From contig NZ_CP090063.1 of assembly GCF_021391495.1 (NCBI RefSeq), positions 2,790,001 to 2,854,000 of the forward strand: a stretch of DNA of 64,000 bases, written 5' to 3'. Source of the DNA: Amycolatopsis acidiphila. Its GTDB lineage: Bacteria > Actinomycetota > Actinomycetes > Mycobacteriales > Pseudonocardiaceae. Position 1 is the stretch's first letter. Every line of letters starts with the position of its first letter. Under the pieces are notes generated by a model. It was not told the DNA's origin. It worked only from the letters and a program-made list of their open reading frames with translations, and searched no databases. Below, in pieces: positions 50,137 through 58,639 of this stretch. The position numbers were made by a program, and so were the translations under genes.

Positions 50137-51770
50137 ATCTCCTCATCCGCAACGGGCTCGTCGTCGACGGGACGGGTGCGCCGGCCTTCACCGCCGACGT
50201 CGGCATCGCGGGAGGGCGCATCGCGTACGTCGGCGTGCTGCCCGAAGGGATTTCGGCACACCGCGAGATCGACGCGACCGGCAAGGTCGTCTCGCCCGGT
50301 TTCCTCGACATCCACAGCCACTCCGACTTCGTGCTCGCCGACCCGGCACACGAGGACATCCTCGGCTGCTTCCTGCGCCAGGGCATCACCACGCTCGTCA
50401 CCGGGAACTGCGGTTTCGCGCCCGCCCCGGCGAACGCGGAGTTCGGTGCCGAGATGAGGGACTACACGTCCTTCCTGCGCTCGCGGGGTTCGGTCACCGA
50501 CTGGCCCACGATGGGCGCCTATCTCGACACCCTGACCGACCAGGGCGTGGCGCTGAACGTCGTCCCGCTCGCCGCGCACGGAGCGCTGCGAATCGCCACC
50601 ATGGGTTTCGCGAAACGTGAGCCGGACGCCGCCGAACTCAGGCAGATGGGCAAACTGCTCGACGAGGCCCTGGACGCCGGCGTCTACGGCATGTCGGCCG
50701 GGCTGGCGTACGCGCCGGGGATGTACGCGGGCACGGCGGAGATCACCCGCCTCGCCACGTCGGTCGGCCGTCGCGATGGACTGTTCACCTGCCACAGCAG
50801 GGGCTTGTCCGAGACACTGGTGGACGCGGTGTCCGAAGTGGTCGACGTCGCGGCCCACGGCGACGTGCGGACCCAGTTCTCCCACCTGTGTGCGCTCGGC
50901 GAAGCGAACTGGCCGCGGATCGGCCGCGCGATCGACACGCTCGAGTCGGCCCGGTCGCGCGGCGTCGACATCGCCACCGACTGCCAGGCCTACATCGCCG
51001 GCAACACCACGCTCTCCGCACTCCTGCCACCGTGGGCCCTCGAAGGCGGGATGGACGCCGTCGTCGAACGCCTCGCCGACGCCGGTACCCGCGGCCTGAT
51101 CCGGCATGCCATCGAGCACGAACGGCCGCAGTGGCCGACCGGCGCGGGCGGCTGGACCGACAACATGATCGCGTCCCTCGGCTACGACAACATCCTGCTG
51201 CTGACCATCGGGTCGAACCGGTTCAAGGACTTCGAGGGGATGTCACTGGCCGGGTTCGCGGCCGGGATCGGCAAGGACCCCTTCGACGCCACCATGGAGC
51301 TCGTCGTCGCCGACCGGGGCGAGACGATGATGCTGGTGGTCGGCTCGGCCGGGAGCATGCGCTCGGACGCGCCCCTGCGTGAGGTTCTTCGCCTGCCGTA
51401 CACCGCGCTGGAAACCGACGCGATCGTGACGGGGGAGGGCAAGCCCAACCGTGGCGCGATGGGTGCCTACCCCCGCATGCTCGGGCACTTCGTCCGCGAC
51501 GAGGGCCTGCTCTCCCTCGAACAGGCGGTGTACCAGATGACCGGGCTGGCCGCCGACCGCATCGGCATCTCCGATGCCGGACGGCTGCGCGCCGGCTGCG
51601 CCGCCGACGTGGTGGTCTTCGATCTCGCCGAGATCGCGGACACCACCACCTACCTCGACACGATGTCCGCGCCGAGGGGCGTCGAGTACGTGCTCGTCAA
51701 CGGGACCGCGGTCGTCGATCAGGGGAGGTACCGCCCGAGCCGGGCCGGCCGCGTCTATCGCAGGTCGTGA
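50127..51770 (+). CDS. N-acyl-D-amino-acid deacylase (D-aminoacylase) family amidohydrolase
   Basis: A 547-residue amidohydrolase of the D-aminoacylase type. Metal ligands His63 and His65 (DIHSHSD) and the bridging Cys95 (TGNCG) are present. TCHSRGLSE near residue 215 and QFSHLCALG near residue 249 hold the later histidines. It removes acyl groups from N-acyl-D-amino acids or cuts related amides. It ends the ABC operon and its tail overlaps the opposite capA-like gene by 16 bases. The context links a D-amino acid moiety to an amino sugar. Confidence 0.92.
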   Translation: MQLDLLIRNGLVVDGTGAPAFTADVGIAGGRIAYVGVLPEGISAHREIDATGKVVSPGFLDIHSHSDFVLADPAHEDILGCFLRQGITTLVTGNCGFAPAPANAEFGAEMRDYTSFLRSRGSVTDWPTMGAYLDTLTDQGVALNVVPLAAHGALRIATMGFAKREPDAAELRQMGKLLDEALDAGVYGMSAGLAYAPGMYAGTAEITRLATSVGRRDGLFTCHSRGLSETLVDAVSEVVDVAAHGDVRTQFSHLCALGEANWPRIGRAIDTLESARSRGVDIATDCQAYIAGNTTLSALLPPWALEGGMDAVVERLADAGTRGLIRHAIEHERPQWPTGAGGWTDNMIASLGYDNILLLTIGSNRFKDFEGMSLAGFAAGIGKDPFDATMELVVADRGETMMLVVGSAGSMRSDAPLREVLRLPYTALETDAIVTGEGKPNRGAMGAYPRMLGHFVRDEGLLSLEQAVYQMTGLAADRIGISDAGRLRAGCAADVVVFDLAEIADTTTYLDTMSAPRGVEYVLVNGTAVVDQGRYRPSRAGRVYRRS

Positions 51771-53062
51771 TCCGGTGCCGCGTGCACGGTGAACCACTCG
51801 CCCCTGGCCTGCAGACGGGTGCCGTAGGGCTGGGACAGTTCCGTCAGCTCCGCGCCGATCGCGGCGGACTCCGCGCCGCTCGCGAGTTCGGGTGTGCCCC
51901 GATGCGCCGCGGGCCGGTCACGGCCGAGGGAGATCGGCCACAGCTCGACGCCGGTGAGGTCGCCGTCGTCGAACGTCAGGGTCGCCACGACCGAGCGGGC
52001 ATATTCGGGGTGGGCCAGGAAACCGGGGGAGGTCACCGCGGCCCGCGCGCCGGGCGAGCCGGGAGCGACCCCGAACACGTCGTAGGAGTGCGGGGTCAGC
52101 CGGTCCTGCAGGTGGATCTGGTCCACGAAGTTGCCCAGGCTGTAGAAGATCGGGCACCCGCGGTAGAACTCGATGCCCCGCAGTCGGTGCGGCCCGTGGC
52201 CGGCGACCACGTCGGCACCGCTGTCGATGACGGCGTGCGCGAACTCGCGCTGGAAGGCCGCCGGTTCGGTCAGTGCCCCGCCCTGCTCGTGTCCGTGCAC
52301 GCTGACCACCACGACGTCGGCCCGCTCCGCGGCTTCGGCCACCCACCGCTGGATCCGCTCCAGATCCCGGGAGTCGCACCAGGTCTCCACGACCGGTTCA
52401 TCCGCCGCCCGGAAGACCTGGCCGAACAGCCGCTTGTCCCGCTCATCCGGTAACGGTGGCAGGAATCCCATGTCCACCACGTACTTCAGCTGTTCGTCGA
52501 GGCCGAGGTCGCGGTGTGCCGCCCGCAGCGCGGTGAGCTGCTCGGGCGGTACGCGCAGCCGGGTGTGGAAGCGCAACGGGTTGAGCCCCGGCCGGGGCGG
52601 CATCAGGTCGGCCGGGCCGCTGGCGTCGTCGCCGGTGCCGAAGGTGGACGTGCAGGCGATCACCGCGACGCTGCCGGCCTGGCGGTCCACGTAGGCGGGC
52701 AGCGTCGCCTCCTCCAGCGAGTTCCCGACGCCCGCGTGCGCGAGCCGGCGGGCCGCGAGCTCCCGGATGGTGCCCGCCAGGCCGGGGACGCCCAGGTTCA
52801 GCGTGTGGTTGTTGGCGAACGACACGACGTCGATCCCGATGTCGGCCAGTTCGTCGAGCACGCGCGCGTCCGCGGTGAGAGTGGGGTTGAGCGGATGGGA
52901 GGTGTGCTGCCCGGCGTGGTCGGCGGTGACCATCTCCAGGTTGGTGAACGTGACATCCGCTTCCCGCAAGAGGGTCCGCAGCGCCTCCGCGGCGGGGGTG
53001 GCGCGCACCAGCGCCCCGCGGGTGATCATGGTGTCGCCGGACAGCGCCACTACGAACCTCAT
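51755..53062 (-). CDS. CapA-like metallophosphatase-fold protein
   Basis: A 435-residue protein of the CapA/poly-gamma-glutamate synthesis family (PGA_cap, calcineurin-like fold). It starts VALSGDTMITRG and has VTFTNLEM near residue 36, FANNHTLNLG near residue 82, VSVHGHEQG near residue 255 and GHGPHRLRGIEFYRGCPIFYSLGNF near residue 287. There is no signal peptide, unlike many CapA proteins, so it is probably cytosolic. It is the last gene of the Lrp-led operon. Members of the group act on poly-glutamate, phosphate or other polymers; the role here is unclear. Confidence 0.85.
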   Translation of the reverse strand: MRFVVALSGDTMITRGALVRATPAAEALRTLLREADVTFTNLEMVTADHAGQHTSHPLNPTLTADARVLDELADIGIDVVSFANNHTLNLGVPGLAGTIRELAARRLAHAGVGNSLEEATLPAYVDRQAGSVAVIACTSTFGTGDDASGPADLMPPRPGLNPLRFHTRLRVPPEQLTALRAAHRDLGLDEQLKYVVDMGFLPPLPDERDKRLFGQVFRAADEPVVETWCDSRDLERIQRWVAEAAERADVVVVSVHGHEQGGALTEPAAFQREFAHAVIDSGADVVAGHGPHRLRGIEFYRGCPIFYSLGNFVDQIHLQDRLTPHSYDVFGVAPGSPGARAAVTSPGFLAHPEYARSVVATLTFDDGDLTGVELWPISLGRDRPAAHRGTPELASGAESAAIGAELTELSQPYGTRLQARGEWFTVHAAPDHDLR

Positions 53063-53063
53063 G

Positions 53064-53822
53064 TCAGCCGACCACGAGGTCGCCGAGCGTGGCGCCGGCC
53101 GCGAGCTTCCGTGGCGTCGGGTAGGCGGTCTTGCTGTGGTGCCAACCGAACTGTGCGCGCGCGTAGGCGATGGCGAGTGCGGCCTTGACCGGGTTCACCA
53201 CCGGCACCCCCAGCTTCGCCTGGAGGTCGGCGTCCAGTTCCAGGAAGGCCATGCTCATGCAGCCGAGCACAAGCACGTCGGCGCCGTCGCGTTCGATGAG
53301 GGTTCGGCCGGCTTCGGCCGCCCGCAGGGCGGATGCCTCCCGGTCCGTGCCGAGTTCGAGGACCGGAACATCCACGACGGCGATGCCCGCCAGCGAGCTG
53401 GTGAGCCCGGCGTCGGCGACCAGGCGGCGGATGGGATGCACGACCCCGTCGGCGACCGTGACCACCCCGAACCGGTGGCCGAGCATCGCGGCCAGATGTG
53501 CGGAGGCCGCGCCCGGGCCGACCAGGACCGCGCGCTCGGTCAGCTCGCAGAGCGCGTCCAGGCCGGGATCGCCGTAGCAGCCGAGGATGATCGCGTCGGC
53601 ACCGTCGGCTTCCAGCCGCGTGACCAGCCGTGCGGTCTGCTCGACCGACACGTACTCCTCATAGGCGGACTCGATGGAAGCCGGTCCGGACGGCACGTCC
53701 TGCACGGTGACCTCGGCGCCTTCGGGCGCCCAGCGCCGGAGGATTTCCTGACGCCGCTGGACCTCCGCACTGCCCAGTGCCGTTTTGGACATCGGGCCGG
53801 GAACTACGTACACGATGCGCAT
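53064..53822 (-). CDS. Aspartate/glutamate racemase family protein
   Basis: A 252-residue member of the Asp/Glu/hydantoin racemase family with both cysteines: Cys82 in ILGCYGDPG and Cys188 in VLGCMSMA. It lies 3 bases after the symporter gene and 1 base before the capA-like gene. It could racemise an imported amino acid or hydantoin. It is longer than its relative at 61316-62044 and only moderately like it. Confidence 0.9.
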   Translation of the reverse strand: MRIVYVVPGPMSKTALGSAEVQRRQEILRRWAPEGAEVTVQDVPSGPASIESAYEEYVSVEQTARLVTRLEADGADAIILGCYGDPGLDALCELTERAVLVGPGAASAHLAAMLGHRFGVVTVADGVVHPIRRLVADAGLTSSLAGIAVVDVPVLELGTDREASALRAAEAGRTLIERDGADVLVLGCMSMAFLELDADLQAKLGVPVVNPVKAALAIAYARAQFGWHHSKTAYPTPRKLAAGATLGDLVVG

Positions 53823-53825
53823 GGT

Positions 53826-55277
53826 TCACCTCTCGCTCGGGACGGGGGACACTCGCGGACGGGACGGGGGAAAGAAGGTAGTGAGCGCTTGCTCGCCGGG
53901 GCCGTGAGTGCGCAGTGACACGACGACGAACACCACGAGGCTCACCGACACCCCGGGGATCACCGGGTCGAGTCCCGCCGGCTTCCCCGCGACGAACCAG
54001 GCCAGCGCGACCACGAAGCCGGCGCACATCGACGCGATCGAGCCGGCCGCGGTGGCGCGCCGCCAGTTCAGTCCGATCACGACGGTCGCGAAGAAGAACG
54101 AGGCGACCAGCGATGCCTGGAGCGCCACCACGAACTGCACCAGCGCGAGCTGGCGCAGCGCCAGGAAGACCGGGACGACGCCCAGCACCAGCACCGCGGC
54201 CCTGGTGAGCCACAGCTGTGCCCGGTCCGACAGCCGCCACACCTCGCGGAGCAGGTCGTTGGTCAACGCGGAGGCCGACACGATCATGATTCCGGAGACG
54301 CTGGAGGCGATCGCGCCGAGCACCGCGATGATCAGCAGCGCGCCGATGATCGGGGGCAGCACCTCGGCGGAGAGCACCGTCGAGGCGATGTCCGGGGTCG
54401 GCAGCGACGGGAAGATCGCCCGGGTGGCCATGCCCAGGACGCAGACGGACAGGAACACGATGGCCTGGAACAGGAACGACCACCCCACCGCCCGGCGCAC
54501 GGTCTGGATGTTCTTCATGGTGTAGAGGCGGGCGAGCTCGTAGGGCGTGGTCGCCTGCGCGAACAGGAACGCCAGCCCCAGCCCGAGCAGTGCGTTGGAC
54601 GAGTAGAACCAGCCGGTCATGCTCGGCTGCACCTGGTGCACGATCCCGCCGATGGCGTCCGGCCCGAGGTGCAGGAGCACGGCGGGCACGGCGGCGACGA
54701 AGCAGCCCGCCATCAGCAGCGCGTGCAGGTAGTCGGTGTACGCGGTCGCCCGCATACCGCCGATCAGGACGAACAGCAGGGTCACGCCGATGGTGATCAG
54801 CACCCCGTACAGGAAGGGCATGCCCAGGATCGCGTGGAAGATCTGGCCGCCTGCCTGGTACTGCGCGGTGAGATAGACGGTGTAGGCGACGATGATCAGC
54901 ACGGCGGAGATCACGCTCGCCGCGCGGGAGTTGTAGCGCGCCCGGATGAACTCGGGCACCGTCTTGCCGCCGAAGCGGGCGAACTTCGGGGCCACGAACA
55001 GCACCTGCACGATCCAGCCGGCCCACAGCCCGATCACCACCATGCCGAAGCTGGCCCCGGTCAGGTAATGGATGCCCAGCGTGCCGACGAACGTGCCGGC
55101 GCTCATCTGGGTCGCGGCGAGCGAGGCGCCACCGACCACGGAGCCGATCGACCCGCTCGCGGTCAGATAGTCCCGGACGGTTCGGGTCTTCGCCCCGGAC
55201 CACACGCTGATCACGACCAGCAGGACGAAATAGCCGATCGTGACGCCCCAGAAGACGGACTGTGCCGGCATGGTCAT
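53826..55277 (-). CDS. Sodium:solute symporter (SSS family)
   Basis: A 483-residue transporter with about 13 membrane segments. SSS marks are DYLTASGSIGSVVGGASLAATQMSAGTFVG near residue 36, RYNSRAASVISAVLIIVAYTVYLTAQY near residue 112, and GGMRATAYTDYLHALLMAG near residue 172. The ATG at 55277 has a GAAGGGA site, and its stop-start overlap with the 38-residue gene upstream (ATGA) shows coupling. It imports an organic solute with sodium. Its operon suggests a peptide, amide or D-amino acid. Confidence 0.93.
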   Translation of the reverse strand: MTMPAQSVFWGVTIGYFVLLVVISVWSGAKTRTVRDYLTASGSIGSVVGGASLAATQMSAGTFVGTLGIHYLTGASFGMVVIGLWAGWIVQVLFVAPKFARFGGKTVPEFIRARYNSRAASVISAVLIIVAYTVYLTAQYQAGGQIFHAILGMPFLYGVLITIGVTLLFVLIGGMRATAYTDYLHALLMAGCFVAAVPAVLLHLGPDAIGGIVHQVQPSMTGWFYSSNALLGLGLAFLFAQATTPYELARLYTMKNIQTVRRAVGWSFLFQAIVFLSVCVLGMATRAIFPSLPTPDIASTVLSAEVLPPIIGALLIIAVLGAIASSVSGIMIVSASALTNDLLREVWRLSDRAQLWLTRAAVLVLGVVPVFLALRQLALVQFVVALQASLVASFFFATVVIGLNWRRATAAGSIASMCAGFVVALAWFVAGKPAGLDPVIPGVSVSLVVFVVVSLRTHGPGEQALTTFFPPSRPRVSPVPSER

Positions 55278-55390
55278 TTCCCTTCGCGGTCGCGGCGGGT
55301 GTAGGCCCAGAGGAAGTACAGGACGACCCACAACACGGAGAACAGCACGTAGACGAAGAACGGCACACCGAGGGAGAACACGCTGTTCAC
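55274..55390 (-). CDS. 38-residue membrane protein coupled to the symporter
   Basis: A tiny gene of 39 codons including the stop. It encodes a Phe/Val/Leu-rich single membrane helix (about residues 5-29) followed by a basic tail, YTRRDREGK. Its GTG overlaps the preceding gene's stop and its stop overlaps the symporter's ATG. Small membrane partners of SSS transporters exist (for example DUF3311 or DUF485 proteins), but this one is shorter. A role in assembly of the symporter is inferred. Confidence 0.7.
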   Translation of the reverse strand: MNSVFSLGVPFFVYVLFSVLWVVLYFLWAYTRRDREGK

Positions 55391-56058
55391 CCCTTTCTCG
55401 CGCGCGTTTCGCGCAGCATCACGACGGCGGAGAACGCGACCCCGAGCAGGATGATCAGCACGCCGGCCCAGCTGGCGAACCCCCAGCCGGAGGAGGGGCG
55501 TTCGCCGAGCCGGTAGGCCAGGAACGAAGGCATGCCGGCAAGATCCCGTTGTTGCGTGCCGCTGGACCCGATCACCACGGGAAACGGCTCGCCCTGCACG
55601 TGATAGCCGTCGGGCACGTGGTAGCGCAGCCGCACCACCCGGCTGCCGTCGGTCGGGACGTTCGGCACCAGGATCGGAACCTGCTCACCGCCGCGCTGCT
55701 CGACGGTGTAGGCGATGTCGTAGGACAGCGGCCCGGCGTGCGGTGCGGGGAAGCTGATGGTGTCCGCGCCGGCACCCGTGGCCGTCGCGGTGGGCACGAC
55801 CGCCGAGCCGGCGCTGACCCGCAGGCCGGTGATCCGCACGCCAGGGAACGTGGCCACCAGGTGCCGGATCGGGCTGCCCGCGGCGACTCCGTCGACGGTG
55901 ATCGACTCCGTGACCGTGACGGTCCGCGCCTGCGGTGCGGGCGTGACTTCGAGCTGTGCTTGGCGGAGCACGGGCTTGGCGGCGCCCTGCGCGGTCGCGG
56001 TCGGAGGCGCGGCGACCAGTGCGAGACAGGCGATGCCGAACAGCAGGCGGTATCGCAT
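55387..56058 (-). CDS. Exported, C-terminally anchored protein of unknown function
   Basis: A 223-residue protein with a Sec signal peptide (residues 1-24, cut probably after TATA). A beta-rich extracytoplasmic domain of about 165 residues follows, with RTVTVTESITVDG and RVVRLRYHVPDGYHVQGEP. One membrane span lies near residues 195-214 and a short basic end is RETRARKG. No family is recognised. It is coupled to the 38-residue gene and symporter, so it could be a surface receptor, chaperone or scavenger part of that transporter. The AAGGAG site is excellent. Confidence 0.75.
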   Translation of the reverse strand: MRYRLLFGIACLALVAAPPTATAQGAAKPVLRQAQLEVTPAPQARTVTVTESITVDGVAAGSPIRHLVATFPGVRITGLRVSAGSAVVPTATATGAGADTISFPAPHAGPLSYDIAYTVEQRGGEQVPILVPNVPTDGSRVVRLRYHVPDGYHVQGEPFPVVIGSSGTQQRDLAGMPSFLAYRLGERPSSGWGFASWAGVLIILLGVAFSAVVMLRETRARKG

Positions 56059-56082
56059 GGGGACTCCTTGGGGACGCGGTGT

Positions 56083-57438
56083 TCAGGCTCGGCCGACGAC
56101 GCCGAGAGAGGGGGAGGGGAATCCGCCGCAGGCGGTTTCGTAGCGTTCGGCGATGGCGTAGACCGCGTCTTCGCGGCCCTTCGGCCCGATCAGCTGCCAG
56201 CCGAGCGGCCGGCCGTCGAGCGTGCTGCCCGCGGGCAGGGAGAGTGCGGGATGGCCGCTGACGTTGAACGGGATCGTGCGGACACACGCGTCCAGCCCGG
56301 CCAGGTCCAGCACGGGATCCTGGACCGTGGCACCTCCGGGCATCGTGGGCGCTGCCAGGACGTCGGCTTCGCCGAGCACGGCGTCGACCTGCCTGCTGAA
56401 CTCCCGCCGGGCCTCCAGCGCGTTCAGATAGGCCACCGCGGGCACGTCGCGGCCGGCCATCAGGTTGGCGAAGGTCGGCGGGGCGTAGTCGGCTTCCCGT
56501 GCGGGAAGCCAGTGGCGATGGGCGTGTGCCGCCTCCGGCCCCAGGATTTCCACGCCCCGCCGCCAGAGCTCGGTGATCCCGGGCAGGCTCACCTCCCGGA
56601 CGCGGGCGCCCGTGGACCCGAGGACTTCCACCGCCTTGGCGAACGCGTCGCGGACCTGCGCGTCCGGGGTGGCGTCGAGGAGTTCGGTGATCACGCCGAC
56701 CACCGGGGACGTGGGTGGCGGCCCGGCCGGTACCGGCCGCCCGGTGAGCGCTGCCAGCAGCAACCGGTTGTCGGCCACCGTCCTGGTCAGCAGTCCGACG
56801 TGGTCCAGGGTGGCGGACAGCGGGATGAGGCCCCGGCGATCGATGCTGTCGTAAGTGGGTTTCATGCCCACGAGCCCGCAGAAGGACGCGGGCGCGCGGA
56901 CCGAGCCGCCGGTGTCCGTGCCCACCGAGGCGTACCCGATCCCCGCCGCCACCGCGCTGGCGGATCCACTGCTGGACCCGCCGGCGGTACGGCCGGTGTC
57001 CCACGGGTTGTTGCACTGCCCGTGGTCGGGATGCACGAACCCGTAGGCGAATTCGAGCATGTTCGTCTTCCCGAAGACCACCGCTCCCGCGTCCCGGAGT
57101 CTGCTGTGGACAGCCGAGTCCACGGTGGCCTCGGTACCGCGGAGAATGCGCGAACCCGCGATCGTGGGAACCCCGGCGATGTCGAAGATGTCCTTGACGG
57201 ACACCGGGATGCCGGCCAGGGGACCGCCCTGGCCGGCGGCGATGGCCGCGGCGGCCTCGCGTGCCTGCCGCCTCGCCCGGTCCGCGAGCACCGTGGTGAA
57301 CGCGTTGAGCTCGGGCTCCAGGATCTCCTGGCGGGCCAGCACGGCCTCCAGGAGATCCTCGGGGGAGAGCTCACCGTGGTGCAGCAGCCGCGAGACCGTC
57401 GCGATCGGCGCGACCAGGAGGTCGCTTCCGGCGTTCAT
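56083..57438 (-). CDS. Amidase signature family amidohydrolase
   Basis: A 451-residue amidase-signature enzyme. The catalytic Lys82 is in VSVKD, the cis-serine in GGSSSGSA (about residue 156) and the nucleophile Ser179 in GTDTGGSVRAP. It would hydrolyse a carboxamide to the acid and ammonia. It starts one base before the dipeptidase stop's downstream end in a tight Lrp-led operon and is followed by the anchored protein gene. Confidence 0.93.
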   Translation of the reverse strand: MNAGSDLLVAPIATVSRLLHHGELSPEDLLEAVLARQEILEPELNAFTTVLADRARRQAREAAAAIAAGQGGPLAGIPVSVKDIFDIAGVPTIAGSRILRGTEATVDSAVHSRLRDAGAVVFGKTNMLEFAYGFVHPDHGQCNNPWDTGRTAGGSSSGSASAVAAGIGYASVGTDTGGSVRAPASFCGLVGMKPTYDSIDRRGLIPLSATLDHVGLLTRTVADNRLLLAALTGRPVPAGPPPTSPVVGVITELLDATPDAQVRDAFAKAVEVLGSTGARVREVSLPGITELWRRGVEILGPEAAHAHRHWLPAREADYAPPTFANLMAGRDVPAVAYLNALEARREFSRQVDAVLGEADVLAAPTMPGGATVQDPVLDLAGLDACVRTIPFNVSGHPALSLPAGSTLDGRPLGWQLIGPKGREDAVYAIAERYETACGGFPSPSLGVVGRA

Positions 57439-57439
57439 G

Positions 57440-58639
57440 TCACCAGATCTGTTCGAGCGCGCGGAGCACGTTGCCGCCGATGACGAGCTGGATCTCCTCG
57501 TCGGAGTAGCCGTGCTTCACCAGCCAGCCGACGATGTTGAAGAAGCATTCGGTCGGGTTCTCGAGCCCCGCGACGTAAGGCACTTCCTCGTAGTCCGGGC
57601 CGGCGTGCGCGTCGTGCACCCCGAGGTTGGACGCGAAGAGCTTGTGCAGCCCCACGTGGTCGCCGTAGAGGGTGTCCGGTCCGAACGCGACGTGCTCGAT
57701 GCCCATCAGCTCGACGCAGTAGGTGAAGTGGTCCATCACCGACTCGAGGCTGTGGCGCGGGTGCTCCTTCGACAGTGACGTGTGCGGAGCCGCTTCGAGG
57801 CCGAGCACGCCACCGGCCTGCGCGCAGGCCTTGAGCACGTCGTCCGGCATCATCCGCGGGGTCGGCCAGATCGCCCGCGCACCGGCGTGGGTGATGAGGA
57901 CGGGTTTCTCGGACACCTCGAAGACGTCCAGACAGGTCTGGTCCCCGGAGTGCGACACGTCGATCGCCATGCCGAGCTTGTTCATCCGCTCCACCGCGCG
58001 CCGGCCGAACACGGTGAGGCCGCCGTCGCGCTTCTCCTTGAGGCCGCTGCCCAGGGTGTTCGACTCCGAGTACGCGATACCCATCTGCCGCACGCCGAAG
58101 CCGTAGAGGATGTCGATCCGGTCGACCTCGTTCTCGATCGGGGTGGAGGCCTCCAGGCACAGCACCAGCCCCACCTGGCCGTTCTCGTGGGCGGCCTGGA
58201 TGTCGTCGAGGCCGTACACGACCCGCACGAAGTCCTGATGCGCCAGATCGCACAACCGCATGCCGATGTCGTAGAGGACGTCGTCCCACTTCCAGCCGCA
58301 TTTGCTGGTGACACAGGCGGTGCCGTCCATCAGGTTGTCGAACACGGCGGTCATGCCCGAGCGGGCCAGGCCCGCGTAGCCGGTGTGCTCGCGGCCGGTG
58401 CGGATGTACTCGCGGATCTTGCCCACGTCGCGCGGGAAGACCTGCGGGTGATCGTGCAGGCTCACCACGATGTTGTCCTCGACGAGCCGGCGGGTCCTGG
58501 CCAGCTGCTCGGCGTCCAGGCCCAGGTCGTATTCCGGGACCCGGGCCAGTTCGTCGCTCAGCTCGAACGTGTCGTAGTCGACGCCGGGGGTGAGGTAGGA
58601 ATACGACCGGTAGCCGGTGTACTGGGTGGCCTTGCTCAT
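57440..58639 (-). CDS. Membrane (renal-type) dipeptidase
   Basis: A 399-residue M19 dipeptidase. Metal-site marks are HDHP near residue 62, LCLEAST near residue 161 (the bridging Glu), QMGIAYSESNTLGSGLKEKRDGGLTVFG near residue 190, LGMAIDVSHSGDQTC near residue 226 and ITHAGARAIWPTPRMMPDD near residue 250. It is 60 residues longer than the copy at 11830-12849. The ATG overlaps the Lrp stop (ATGA). It likely cleaves a dipeptide or D-residue peptide from the imported compound. Confidence 0.92.
   Translation of the reverse strand: MSKATQYTGYRSYSYLTPGVDYDTFELSDELARVPEYDLGLDAEQLARTRRLVEDNIVVSLHDHPQVFPRDVGKIREYIRTGREHTGYAGLARSGMTAVFDNLMDGTACVTSKCGWKWDDVLYDIGMRLCDLAHQDFVRVVYGLDDIQAAHENGQVGLVLCLEASTPIENEVDRIDILYGFGVRQMGIAYSESNTLGSGLKEKRDGGLTVFGRRAVERMNKLGMAIDVSHSGDQTCLDVFEVSEKPVLITHAGARAIWPTPRMMPDDVLKACAQAGGVLGLEAAPHTSLSKEHPRHSLESVMDHFTYCVELMGIEHVAFGPDTLYGDHVGLHKLFASNLGVHDAHAGPDYEEVPYVAGLENPTECFFNIVGWLVKHGYSDEEIQLVIGGNVLRALEQIW

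Noticed and set aside
55240..57483. A 747-codon plus-strand frame
   Set aside because: It is antisense to the amidase and anchored-protein genes, which have catalytic residues, ribosome sites and overlaps.
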